Positions 8,946-16,490 of a DNA stretch of 40,616 nt are shown here, one piece after another. The notes beneath the pieces were generated by a model that was given only the letters and a program-made list of their open reading frames with translations, was not told where the DNA came from and did no database searches. Location: the IMG/VR virus record IMGVR_UViG_3300028024_000169, positions 1-40,616 of that record; one strand, given 5' to 3'. How positions within the stretch are numbered: the stretch's first letter is position 1; every line of letters starts with the position of its first letter. Made by a program: the position numbers and the translations under genes. Source of the DNA: a virus.

Positions 8946-10867
8946 GGCAATGCTCCATCGCCACCCATGGCGTAGTTGACTTTCGTCGGCAGATAGCCGC
9001 CGTCCGCCGTTTTCGCTTCCACACGTGTGCCTGCCGGAACATTGCTGAACGTCACGTGCAGCGCAGCCTGCTGAAGTTGCGCGACGCGCGCATCATGCCC
9101 GTCATCAGCAGCCGGTTTCGTCTTACCGCTGAAGGCGATGCCGCCCTGCTGCATTCCAGCGACCGTCGCATTACCGAGTTGCTCAGGCGAATAAGGCTGC
9201 TGACCGTTTTCCGCGCGGATCATCCCTGCAATCAACGATGCCACCTGCCGCGGATCCCCCAAGTCAGGCCTGTCATTCGCGCCCAACCCAGTCGAGGCCG
9301 AGATTATCTTCGTGTAGTTGGCGATCTGCTCCGGCGTATTGCCGGTCCGCGCACCGCCAGTCCACTTGTCCTGAATCTGGGCAAGCGTCAGACCTCGATA
9401 GTTGCGCTCGAGGTTGGAAACCGCAGCTGTGATACCACGTTCTGGAGTGTCGTATTCGATCTCCCTATTGTGGTCCAGCATGTTCAGCGGGTTGTTGCTA
9501 CGGATGCCGAGTGGCGCACGCTTCGATGAATCTGCCGGATTCGCGCCACCTTGTAGCGACGATGCAATTTCGGTATCAGGGCGACCCGCCGCGTGTGCGG
9601 CCATCGCCCGCATGAAGTCGCCTGCGGGCAGATGCGTCGAAGCGGCAAGCCAATCACCGTTACGCACATCTTCAATGCCCTGCTTGTTGTCAACGTCCGG
9701 AAGGCCAGCGAGCTTCACCACTTTCAGCGCACCCCACGCAGCAATCCCAGCCACGCCGAGGGTTCCGAGCGCGGTCACTGCGGCTGGAATCGTCGTAGAC
9801 GTCAGTGTGATCAAGCTCGCAATCAGGTTTGCCACGCCACCGATAGGGCCGGCGAACTTGATGGCAGCGATCGCGATCGCGACGCCCTTGATGCCGCCCA
9901 GGTTATCCCAGAGCAGCTTGGCCTTTGCTGCGACGCTGCTCCAATCAATCTTCGAAACCCAGTCAGCGAGCTTTTGAACTGCCGTTGCTATCTGATCTGC
10001 AATCTGAGCGCGGTGCGTATCGAGCCATTTCGCGAAACCATTGACGAGCGGGTCAAGGATCGGGATCAGGCGCGAGCCGATACTATTCCCGAGTCCGGTA
10101 ACCGAGTCTTCGAGATCATTGATGTCGCGATGAAACTGCGCCGCGCGCTCTACCTCTTCCGCCGTCGGAACGAGCCCCTTGCGGAACGCGCGCGCCTTGT
10201 CGGTATCGTATGTGCCTTGTTGCAGCATCGGGAGGAGGCTGCCCATACCGAACGTGCCGGCGACATCGCGCTGCGCTTCGACCGACTTCTGCCCCTCGAT
10301 GGCCTTCATGAGACGCATCTGGGTCGAGTAGTAATCGATGGTGCCATCCTTGTTGCGTTGGATCTGGACGCCCATCTTTTGCAGCAGCATCATCGCGTGC
10401 GGATCGGCGCCGAACGCCGCCGCCCGAATCGTCATCTGGGAGCCACTCATCGCCGAATCGAACTGATCAGCCGAGACCCCTGCACGCTTTGCGGCAACGT
10501 GCCACGACGCCAGATCTTGCGCGTTCATGCCGAGCAGCTTCGAAGACTTGTTCAGGTTGAACCCGAACGTCCCAAACTTGGTCGCTAGCGCAGTGAGCCC
10601 AGCGAGCGATGCTGCGCCGCCGATCGCCGTCAATCCGGGAATAATCTCGACGATCTTGTCGACGACGCCAGACGCCGCGCGCTCGACGCCACCGAGGCTC
10701 TTTGTCAGTTTCGAAAGACCCACTTGGCCGACATTGCCCAACTGGCCAACGCGCTTCTGGGCCTTATCGACCGGATCGGTGATTTTGCTGAGCGCATCCT
10801 TGATCTTGTTGACCGTCGCCGTCGCCGCATCATCGGCACGGATGCGGATAACAAAATCTTGTGCCAC
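8942..10867 (-). CDS. Tape measure protein with a murein-hydrolase-like C-terminal domain
   Basis: A 641-residue tail length ruler starting with GTG (MAQDFVIRIRADDAA). Residues 10-75 are Ala/Lys/Val-rich helix, 80-100 and about 326-385 hold long hydrophobic segments expected to enter membranes. From about residue 452 the protein changes character: GIRSNNPLNML at 454-464 matches the RxNNPxN pattern of virion-associated peptidoglycan hydrolases, and a GxTGGA...TP segment at 504-512 and an AGMIRAENG helix follow. So it may both set tail length and cut the wall during entry; the catalytic role is inferred. Its start lies two bases after the end of the frameshift chaperone product. Confidence 0.88.
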   Translation of the reverse strand: MAQDFVIRIRADDAATATVNKIKDALSKITDPVDKAQKRVGQLGNVGQVGLSKLTKSLGGVERAASGVVDKIVEIIPGLTAIGGAASLAGLTALATKFGTFGFNLNKSSKLLGMNAQDLASWHVAAKRAGVSADQFDSAMSGSQMTIRAAAFGADPHAMMLLQKMGVQIQRNKDGTIDYYSTQMRLMKAIEGQKSVEAQRDVAGTFGMGSLLPMLQQGTYDTDKARAFRKGLVPTAEEVERAAQFHRDINDLEDSVTGLGNSIGSRLIPILDPLVNGFAKWLDTHRAQIADQIATAVQKLADWVSKIDWSSVAAKAKLLWDNLGGIKGVAIAIAAIKFAGPIGGVANLIASLITLTSTTIPAAVTALGTLGVAGIAAWGALKVVKLAGLPDVDNKQGIEDVRNGDWLAASTHLPAGDFMRAMAAHAAGRPDTEIASSLQGGANPADSSKRAPLGIRSNNPLNMLDHNREIEYDTPERGITAAVSNLERNYRGLTLAQIQDKWTGGARTGNTPEQIANYTKIISASTGLGANDRPDLGDPRQVASLIAGMIRAENGQQPYSPEQLGNATVAGMQQGGIAFSGKTKPAADDGHDARVAQLQQAALHVTFSNVPAGTRVEAKTADGGYLPTKVNYAMGGDGALP

Positions 10868-10869
10868 GC

Positions 10870-11342
10870 TCAGTCCTTTTTCAACATGCGCGCTGCGTGA
10901 TGTGCATAGTTGCGCACCTCACTCCACGTCAATTGCTTTGTTTCGCTGGGTTGCCAGCGCCAGAACCGCTCGGTGATGCGGACAATGTGCTCCCAATCTA
11001 CTGGGAGCCCTCCCCGTTTCCCTCGGGGTCGTCCTCATCTGGAGGCGTCAGGAATGCCGTCAGATAGTCCTGCGCCTTGTAATAGTCGCGGACACCGATG
11101 TTGGTCAGCGCGAGCATAGGAACGCCAGAGATCTCACTGATCAGCCACTTCATGCATTCGACGGCATGCTCTTTGGCCGTGCGCTTGATGAAGGCCTGAA
11201 GCTGGCCAAGCGTGGGCTCTTTCAGCTCGATTTCCGAGATTTCCGTCTCCTCGGTGCCCTTCAGGATGATCGGCTTCGAAAGCTCGATCGTGATGCTGTC
11301 TGGCACAACCTTGCGCGGCTTCTTCTTTTGTTCGTCGCTCAT
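10870..11342 (-). CDS. Tail assembly chaperone, -1 frameshift fusion product (gpG-gpT-like)
   Basis: Reading gp41-like codons to the slippery site at 11016-11022 and shifting -1 gives a 157-residue fusion: 109 upstream residues plus 48 new ones (from RGGLPVDWEH to AARMLKKD), stopping at 10870-10872. The new part has the Trp-rich helix pattern (ERFWRWQPSETKQLTWSEV) seen in C-terminal parts of tail chaperones that bind the tape measure. Without the shift there would be an unexplained gap of about 130 bases before the tape measure gene. Expression by frameshift is inferred from sequence. Confidence 0.78.
10998..11342 (-). CDS. Tail assembly chaperone, Mu gp41-like (short product)
   Basis: A 114-residue acidic protein of the Mu gp41/tail assembly chaperone family. 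It has the core VPDSITIELSKPIILKG at 14-30, an EIELKEPTLGQLQAF segment at about 38-52 and an acidic Gly-rich tail (DEDDPEGNGEGSQ). It would coat the tape measure protein during tail assembly. It starts three bases after the tube gene stop. The slippery heptamer lies in its last codons, so it is the more abundant member of a two-protein pair. Confidence 0.88.
   Translation of the reverse strand: MSDEQKKKPRKVVPDSITIELSKPIILKGTEETEISEIELKEPTLGQLQAFIKRTAKEHAVECMKWLISEISGVPMLALTNIGVRDYYKAQDYLTAFLTPPDEDDPEGNGEGSQ
11016..11022 (-). promoter_or_regulatory. -1 programmed frameshift site GGGAAAC
   Basis: GGGAAAC on the minus strand is in the required phase (G GGA AAC) of the gp41-like frame, close to its stop. 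It is one base different from the lambda G/GT site. A -1 slip opens a frame that runs 48 residues to two bases before the tape measure start. A GC-rich stretch with CTCCCAGT/ATTGGGAG pairing potential follows. Confidence 0.8.
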
Positions 11343-11345
11343 GGC

Positions 11346-11723
11346 TTAGCTCACCGACACGGTTTGTTCGGACACTTGCGGGCCCTCGAACTTGACTTCG
11401 AACTTGGCGTCCTCGGTGTCGACTTCCTGCGCTTCGGTCGTGCCCATGTTCCGGCCGGTGACGATCTTTCCGTTGGCCAGTTCGAGCACCACGGTTGAAT
11501 TGCGCAGCTTATTGAAGTCGCCAACGGTCATGTCGCCGGCGTCGCGCAGCGACATCGTGATAGAGCCGGGGACAGGCGTCTCTTTCCAACCGTGAAATCC
11601 ATCCGGACCCGTAAGTGGTTCGCGCTTCACCGTGGCCGGACTGTATTTGGCACCGCCTTCGAGCTGACGCGTTACGCCATCGATCGAAACCTTTGCGATC
11701 CCGGCGAGAAGATTGCTGGCCAT
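11346..11723 (-). CDS. Tail tube protein (Mu gpM)
   Basis: A 125-residue contractile-tail tube subunit. The family pattern is clear: AGIAKVSIDG at the start, YSPATVKREPLTGPDG around 28-43, GSITMSLRDAGDM near 54-66 and a final EVKFEGPQVSEQTV strand. The start at 11723 has a GGAGGG Shine-Dalgarno; an in-frame ATG 24 bases further up lies inside a terminator hairpin and is unlikely. It directly follows the sheath gene, as in Mu. Confidence 0.9.
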   Translation of the reverse strand: MASNLLAGIAKVSIDGVTRQLEGGAKYSPATVKREPLTGPDGFHGWKETPVPGSITMSLRDAGDMTVGDFNKLRNSTVVLELANGKIVTGRNMGTTEAQEVDTEDAKFEVKFEGPQVSEQTVSVS

Positions 11724-11744
11724 TGTTGGCCCTCCAGAATGTGA

Positions 11745-11768
11745 CAAAGCCGCCTTCAGGCGGCTTTG
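11745..11768 (-). terminator. Hairpin between sheath and tube genes
   Basis: A perfect 10-bp stem (CAAAGCCGCC / GGCGGCTTTG) with a four-base loop. The stem closes on A-T pairs and the T-run after it is only partial on either strand, so it may be a weak terminator or an mRNA-processing or protecting hairpin setting the tube/sheath ratio. Confidence 0.6.
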
Positions 11769-11785
11769 CTGTTGCGGTCAGTCGA

Positions 11786-13270
11786 TTACTGCAGGCGGAA
11801 TTGCACGAGCGTCGCGAACGTGCGCATCTGGTTCACGGGCGTGCCCGGCCAGAGAATATCGACGCGGTTCGGATTGACTGTGTTTTTGTTCACCACCAGC
11901 GCTGCAGCAAACGCATCGGCGTTCTGAACGAAACCAGCATCCGCACGCTCCTGATAGAGCGCGATGATGTCCGACTTGATCAGGTTCGGCGTAACAAGAC
12001 CCGAATTGGCTGCCGGCCGCGTGTTGTTGTCGGCGAGCTTGCAGCGCGCGTACTTCGACGACAGCATCGTCTGAAGCGTCCGAATCTCCAGCATCAGTTG
12101 GAACATCGTTTCCACTTCGAGGTAGCTGTTGTCGGGAACACCTTGCGTATTCAGCTGGTACGTCGTGATGACGTTCTCGGTTAGCACCGTGCCGTCCTGC
12201 TGCACGGTGAAAGTCGAGATGCCGTCATACAGCAACGTCTCGCGCTGGCTAGGCAGGAACTGCGATTGGTTCGGAGGCGCCAGGACACCAAGCAGCGGCA
12301 GATACTGCAGCGGGACACCCGGGTCGGCGCGAACGCTCACGGCCGCCTGCCCGCACAGCGCAGCAGCCCACAACCAGCTCGGCGTCGGGCTTCCGTTGAA
12401 GCCCATGATCGTTTCGTGCTGATTGTTGCGGGCCAGGCCGAGAGTGGTCTGAGCGGCGAACGTGCCGGCATACGCGCCGAACGCGTGCCCGTACAACTGC
12501 TGCGTCCAGCTCCAACGACCGGTCTGATCGTTCAGAAACTGCTTCACGGCATCCAGCGATGCCGTGTCGGTGTACGGCGACGCGATGAAGTCGAACGTCA
12601 TGTTGCCGAGGTTACCGAGCGCCGTCGTCAGCGTCGGGTTCGTCGCGCCACCGGACATCGCCGTGATCGTGTACGTGAGACCCGTCGGCGTCGTTTCACC
12701 ACCGGCCGTGCCGTAGTAGTTGAAGAGAATGCTGATCTCGTTGCCGCACAGACCCTTGTTGTCGGCCGTCAGCGTAACCGTGCTGGTCGAGACAGACGCC
12801 GTGACCGGCATTGCCGGGATCAGATTGATTGCAGCCGAGACTGCCGTGGCAATCTGCGCGGTGGTCATGCCCGACGTTACCGGCACATTCACCACCTGAC
12901 CGGCGATATACAGTGCGATCGTACCGTTGGCGGTAGGCGCAGCAGTGAATGCAATGCTGCCGGTCGCAGCCGTGGCGCCGGCAGCATCCGCCAGCGGCAG
13001 ATACCAGACTTCGCCGAAACTGTCATTGAGACGATACGCCGCCAGCATGTTGGCGAGCATCGAACTCGCCCCGCCCTGCAGGTTCGCATCGCCGGTGCCA
13101 CCCGAGATGATCGGGACATTCGGTGTCGCGATGCCGGAAGCCGTGATCTGGCCGATGATCAGCGCGCGCTGGTTCCCCTGCGCGGTGTTGGCCTGCGAAT
13201 TGTCGAGTTCGAAGAACGAGCCAGGCAGCCGCAGACCAGACGGAATGACTTTGAACGGGATCGTGCTCAT
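11786..13270 (-). CDS. Tail sheath protein (Mu gpL)
   Basis: A 494-residue contractile sheath subunit. The N-terminus (FKVIPSGLRLPGSFFELDNS at 6-25, then QRALIIGQ) and C-terminus (RVDILWPGTPVNQMRTFATL) are typical of Mu gpL. It polymerises around the tube and contracts to drive it through the envelope. Its start overlaps the stop of the DUF2635 gene by ATGA, indicating coupled translation. Confidence 0.92.
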   Translation of the reverse strand: MSTIPFKVIPSGLRLPGSFFELDNSQANTAQGNQRALIIGQITASGIATPNVPIISGGTGDANLQGGASSMLANMLAAYRLNDSFGEVWYLPLADAAGATAATGSIAFTAAPTANGTIALYIAGQVVNVPVTSGMTTAQIATAVSAAINLIPAMPVTASVSTSTVTLTADNKGLCGNEISILFNYYGTAGGETTPTGLTYTITAMSGGATNPTLTTALGNLGNMTFDFIASPYTDTASLDAVKQFLNDQTGRWSWTQQLYGHAFGAYAGTFAAQTTLGLARNNQHETIMGFNGSPTPSWLWAAALCGQAAVSVRADPGVPLQYLPLLGVLAPPNQSQFLPSQRETLLYDGISTFTVQQDGTVLTENVITTYQLNTQGVPDNSYLEVETMFQLMLEIRTLQTMLSSKYARCKLADNNTRPAANSGLVTPNLIKSDIIALYQERADAGFVQNADAFAAALVVNKNTVNPNRVDILWPGTPVNQMRTFATLVQFRLQ

Positions 13271-13446
13271 GCCTTGTCACCTTCCTTTGCGGGGGCCGGC
13301 TTCGCGGTCACCAGCACGACGTCGCCATCGTTGAGAATTTTGGTCCAGAGGATGCTGTCGTCGGGCACGTCGATGCCATCGGCCGGCAGCAATTGCTTCG
13401 TCTCCGGGTCGCGTACCGACAGGCCCGGTGCAGGTTTAATGCGCAT
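13267..13446 (-). CDS. Small DUF2635-like tail protein
   Basis: A 59-residue protein starting MRIKPAPGLSVRDPETKQLL and ending in a Lys/Pro/Ala-rich tail. The pattern of an N-terminal RIKPAPGL, a central VRDPET and a later WTKILNDGDV strand matches the small DUF2635 proteins that precede the sheath gene in Mu-like tails. It starts nine bases after the preceding gene and overlaps the sheath start by four bases. Its exact role in sheath assembly is unknown. Confidence 0.8.
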   Translation of the reverse strand: MRIKPAPGLSVRDPETKQLLPADGIDVPDDSILWTKILNDGDVVLVTAKPAPAKEGDKA

Positions 13447-13455
13447 TCGGCGCTC

Positions 13456-14028
13456 CTACGAAATAGGTTGGGGAAGTTCGATCGTGAAATACGGCTCGGT
13501 CGTCCCCGATGGCTCTTGAACGGTGACGTCGAAACCGTCGAGGGGCGTACTCGGTAACGGGAAGAAGTCCTCGGGGCCTTGCGCAAACTCGACCTCGACG
13601 TGCATCAGCAACTCTGCCATCGGCATATCGCCCTCCGAACTCGCCGAAATCTCGGACTCAACGGAGGTAAATTGCTGGATGCGCTGGCCACCGTTTGGAT
13701 CGGCCCAGATAGCCGGGTTGTTGATCAACGCGACCTCGATCTGCAACTTCAGAGCCTCGGCTGCAGCGAGCGCTACCGCGGATCCCGCGTCGCCAACGAG
13801 CGCCGGCGACTTCGTACGAGCGATGATCTCGATCGTGGTCGTCACTGTGAACAACGGCGCATTGCGCCCCAGCGATTCTTTTCGTTCCTTTGGCGCGCGC
13901 ACGAGCATCAACGGGAACGAATTGGATGCAGTTGGCCACGTGAACGGCGAATACACCGCTGTGCCCGCGTCGGTCGCGCCGGTGAGCGCATCCACGAACA
14001 GCGTGCGAAGCTCTGCTGACGTCGTCAT
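13456..14028 (-). CDS. Putative tail terminator/completion protein (Mu gp37-position)
   Basis: A 190-residue protein in the place where tail-completion or tail-terminator proteins sit (after the FII-like gene, before the sheath). The N-terminal TSAELRTLFVDALTGATDAG, then SFPLMLVRAPKERKESLGR and FTVTTTIEIIART, suggest the alpha/beta fold of tail-terminator (lambda gpU-like) subunits. No firm family name can be read from sequence alone. It overlaps the FII-like stop by four bases. Confidence 0.75.
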   Translation of the reverse strand: MTTSAELRTLFVDALTGATDAGTAVYSPFTWPTASNSFPLMLVRAPKERKESLGRNAPLFTVTTTIEIIARTKSPALVGDAGSAVALAAAEALKLQIEVALINNPAIWADPNGGQRIQQFTSVESEISASSEGDMPMAELLMHVEVEFAQGPEDFFPLPSTPLDGFDVTVQEPSGTTEPYFTIELPQPIS

Positions 14029-14357
14029 GGCGAACTCATTTTGCTGAGCATCAGCTTTGCACCGCCGCGGCTATCGACGCGAACCTCGCGCACGAGAAAC
14101 GTCGAATTGACGCTCGAGACATAAAGCTGATCGTTCTGAACGGGAAGAGACGGAAACTGCGACAGCTGGACGCCGAGGACTGCCGACACCGTCGTGACGC
14201 CTGACGATGCATCCTCGAACATCACCTCCTTGAGGTATGCATCGTCGAACACCCCGGTGATCTGCAGCGAGCCGCCAGCGAGCGGCCGGTATGTGACCGG
14301 CTCACCAAACACCGCCTGCAGAGGCCCGATCACAAGTGTGTCCCAATTCACCGGCAT
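14025..14357 (-). CDS. Head-tail joining protein (lambda FII-like)
   Basis: A 110-residue beta-rich protein resembling lambda gpFII (phage attachment family): GEPVTYRPLAGGSLQITGVFD at its start, then strands VSAVLGVQLSQFP and YVSSVNSTFLVREVRVDSRGGA. gpFII caps the filled head and accepts the tail. Its position after the capsid and FI-position genes agrees with lambda. Start and stop abut or overlap both neighbours. Confidence 0.75.
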   Translation of the reverse strand: MPVNWDTLVIGPLQAVFGEPVTYRPLAGGSLQITGVFDDAYLKEVMFEDASSGVTTVSAVLGVQLSQFPSLPVQNDQLYVSSVNSTFLVREVRVDSRGGAKLMLSKMSSP

Positions 14358-14639
14358 TTACGCCACCTTGATTTGCGGACCCTCTGCAGAGTCGAACGAC
14401 GGACCCGGCGCCGTGACGACCGGCACCGCGCCTTCCGCCAGCAGAAAGCCCAAACTGCGGAGGCGCTTCACTTCCAGCTCGGGCAGCGAGACAGTCTCGC
14501 CGGGCCCCTTGGCGCCGCCCGCCTTGACGATGTCGACCTCGCGCTTCTGATCGGCATCCCATGCCTTCGCGGCCGGGGCTTCGGTGTAGATCGTCCGCCC
14601 CGGCGCCACGACGGCCGCAACCAGCTTCGGGCCGGCCAT
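14358..14639 (-). CDS. Small head protein in lambda FI position
   Basis: A 93-residue protein directly between the major capsid and FII-like genes, the place of lambda FI (which helps terminase meet the prohead). A VSLPELEVKRLRSLGFLLAEG segment near 50-70 resembles a small domain repeated in many phage proteins of this position. Sequence similarity to FI itself is not evident. Its start overlaps the capsid stop by one base. Confidence 0.65.
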   Translation of the reverse strand: MAGPKLVAAVVAPGRTIYTEAPAAKAWDADQKREVDIVKAGGAKGPGETVSLPELEVKRLRSLGFLLAEGAVPVVTAPGPSFDSAEGPQIKVA

Positions 14640-15697
14640 CAGTTCACCACCGCCGCGCAGACGCTCGCCGACAGCGATGCGTTGACCCGGCTCGGGATCA
14701 CGATCGGCGACGACTGCATCAAGATGATGCGTTGTGCCGGATCGTTCTCGACCCAGGTCTTCGGTGCGTACGGCAGCGATTCGTAGTTGAACGCCGGATC
14801 CAGGATCTGACCGAACGCGCGCGTGCCCATCAAGTCGTCACCGCTCATCAGAACGGTGCCGTCAGCGATCATCGGCGTTTCGACGTTCGTGACCGGATCG
14901 ACATACCAGTCGTTGTAGACCCACAGGTCGTACTGACCCCAGCGGCCCTTGTATTGCGCGCCGCGCTGGATCTGGGCGCCGACGTTGATCGTGTTGCCCG
15001 CACCGCCGTTCCCCGGGTACCAGATGGTTTGCTTGACCACCGGGTCCTGAATGAACAGTTCCCACGGGGTCGTCGTGAACACGAGGTCCGTCGCGACGCC
15101 GCCCGACTTTTTCAGCATCAGGTGGCCCCACGTCTCGATGCTCGCCGACGGAATGACGCCAGACTGGCCCCACTGGTTGCCACCGGTGAGGGCGATCGAC
15201 AGCGAGGGATCGCGACCGAAGTCGACGACCACGGTCGGGAAACCGTCGCCGGTGATCGTGACGGTGCCGCCGTTCAGCGCATTGGCAGCCATCCACTCGA
15301 GGCGACGGTCGATCATGTCGATCTGGTCGCTCATCTCGAATTCAAGGTTGGCCATTTCGCGCTCGGCGCCAGTCATGTCGCCGCCGATGCGTTCGCCGAT
15401 CATGCGTCGGACCGGCTTGCGCAGATCCGGAGCGCGCTTGTCTTTGATGTATGCCGGCTTGAATACGTTCGTCTGGATGCGGCGCTGCTCGACGAGCTTG
15501 CCTTCGACCAGCGGCGAGACGAACGGAGCCATGCGGCGGATACCGACATCGACGTCAATCGAGACGTACTCGGAATCCGACATGACGATGTTCGGAAAGA
15601 ACTTGTCGAGCAGGAACTTCTGGGCCCGCTTCAGATTGGGAACCGTCTGAATCAGGGTGTTGGTGTCGTAAATGAACGTGTTGTTCGTGGCAGTCAT
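14639..15697 (-). CDS. Major capsid protein (lambda gpE family)
   Basis: A 352-residue HK97-fold capsid protein of the lambda gpE family. Family signs are the N-terminal FLLDKFFPN, a VSIDVDVGIRRMAPFVSPLVEG stretch near 45-66, the KPAYIKDKR segment, and the C-terminal FGQILDPAFNYESLPYAPKTW region followed by a hydrophobic strand. It forms the head shell. A terminator-like hairpin lies just upstream. Confidence 0.93.
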   Translation of the reverse strand: MTATNNTFIYDTNTLIQTVPNLKRAQKFLLDKFFPNIVMSDSEYVSIDVDVGIRRMAPFVSPLVEGKLVEQRRIQTNVFKPAYIKDKRAPDLRKPVRRMIGERIGGDMTGAEREMANLEFEMSDQIDMIDRRLEWMAANALNGGTVTITGDGFPTVVVDFGRDPSLSIALTGGNQWGQSGVIPSASIETWGHLMLKKSGGVATDLVFTTTPWELFIQDPVVKQTIWYPGNGGAGNTINVGAQIQRGAQYKGRWGQYDLWVYNDWYVDPVTNVETPMIADGTVLMSGDDLMGTRAFGQILDPAFNYESLPYAPKTWVENDPAQRIILMQSSPIVIPSRVNASLSASVCAAVVN

Positions 15698-15728
15698 TCG
15701 GGGCTCCGAGTGCGATCGATACCCACCA

Positions 15729-15755
15729 AAAGAAAAACCCCGCCGAGGCGGGGTT
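15729..15755 (-). terminator. Intrinsic terminator between decoration and capsid genes
   Basis: On the minus strand an 8-bp stem AACCCCGC / GCGGGGTT with a CTCG loop runs into a TTTCTTTT tract. It lies upstream of the most highly needed gene, so read-through or a separate capsid promoter is required. Confidence 0.75.
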
Positions 15756-15774
15756 CTCTATGGAGGAGTTCCGG

Positions 15775-16461
15775 TTAGGTGGGGTCGGTTGCGGTCTGAA
15801 CCGATTTCAGGAAAATTCCGAACTGACGGAACATCTGCGTCAGCGTCGGGCCCCAGGCGGCAGCGTTCGCACCCCAGCTTGCATCAGGCAGGATCGCGTT
15901 GACGTTGAACTCGCCCATCACGTACACGCCGCACGCGACAGCGCCGCCGCTCGCATCCGAGAAGTCGGCAAGAATCGCGCACGGGATCTGGCTGCCGTCC
16001 TGTGCGGTCGCTTTCGAAAGCACGTAGTTGCCCGAGGGGACATTCAGCGTGAACTCGTCGCCGGCCACGAATGCAGTACCGCCAGCCGTGATCGTGAAGT
16101 TCAGGTCGGCGCCGACATACGCAGTGCCCACCGTCGCGTTGGGCAGCGCCAAACCATCGGGGCCGGCGACCGTGAAGTTGGTCGCGCTCGTCGCGGTCAG
16201 CGTGTACAGGCCGGCCTGCACGGCCGCGCCCTTCGTGATCGAACCGATCGTGCCGTTGCCGGTGTTCGTGCCCGCCGCCGAAACGACCGTACCGGTCTGC
16301 TGACCGAGAATCGCGCCGCGCTGCAACGTGCCGGATCCGAGGATGCCGTTCGACGTCACCAGCTTCATGTTCCCCGCGATCAACTGATCCGGGATGTACG
16401 TCTCGGCATAAATGCCGGGCTGTTGGGGGTTATCCCCAATCTGATTGACTGTCAGAGTCAT
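15775..16461 (-). CDS. Head decoration protein with an inserted domain
   Basis: A 228-residue lambda gpD-like decoration protein that would stabilise the filled head. The gpD-like ends are visible: an N-terminal arm (PGIYAETYIPDQLIAGNMK) with an RGAILGQQTGT loop, and a C-terminal FGIFLKSVQTA. Between about residues 60 and 150 is a Thr/Gly/Ala-rich beta segment not present in the 110-residue lambda protein, giving twice the usual length. The insert (AGLYTLTATSATNFTVAGPDG, then AYVGADLNFTITAGGTAF) resembles an extra beta domain exposed on the capsid surface. The start codon lies in a looped region between paired arms. Confidence 0.85.
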   Translation of the reverse strand: MTLTVNQIGDNPQQPGIYAETYIPDQLIAGNMKLVTSNGILGSGTLQRGAILGQQTGTVVSAAGTNTGNGTIGSITKGAAVQAGLYTLTATSATNFTVAGPDGLALPNATVGTAYVGADLNFTITAGGTAFVAGDEFTLNVPSGNYVLSKATAQDGSQIPCAILADFSDASGGAVACGVYVMGEFNVNAILPDASWGANAAAWGPTLTQMFRQFGIFLKSVQTATDPT

Positions 16462-16489
16462 GGTGTGAATCCTTTATGGATTGGGGATA
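16423..16489 (-). promoter_or_regulatory. Inverted repeat embracing the decoration-protein start
   Basis: Arms TATCCCCAATC (16431-16441) and GATTGGGGATA (16479-16489) pair perfectly over 11 bp and enclose the Shine-Dalgarno AAAGGA and ATG at 16461. The coding-side arm can instead form a hairpin with 16423-16428 (TTGGGG with CCCCAA). The two folds exclude each other. Confidence 0.55.
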
Positions 16490-16490
16490 G

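Noticed and set aside
12266-13519. Long plus-strand reading frame over the sheath gene
   Set aside because: Arg/His-rich shadow of the sheath gene on the other strand; no SD, no coherent domain.
14561-15778. 405-codon plus-strand frame over the capsid gene
   Set aside because: Shadow of the capsid gene; composition typical of antisense reading in GC-rich DNA.
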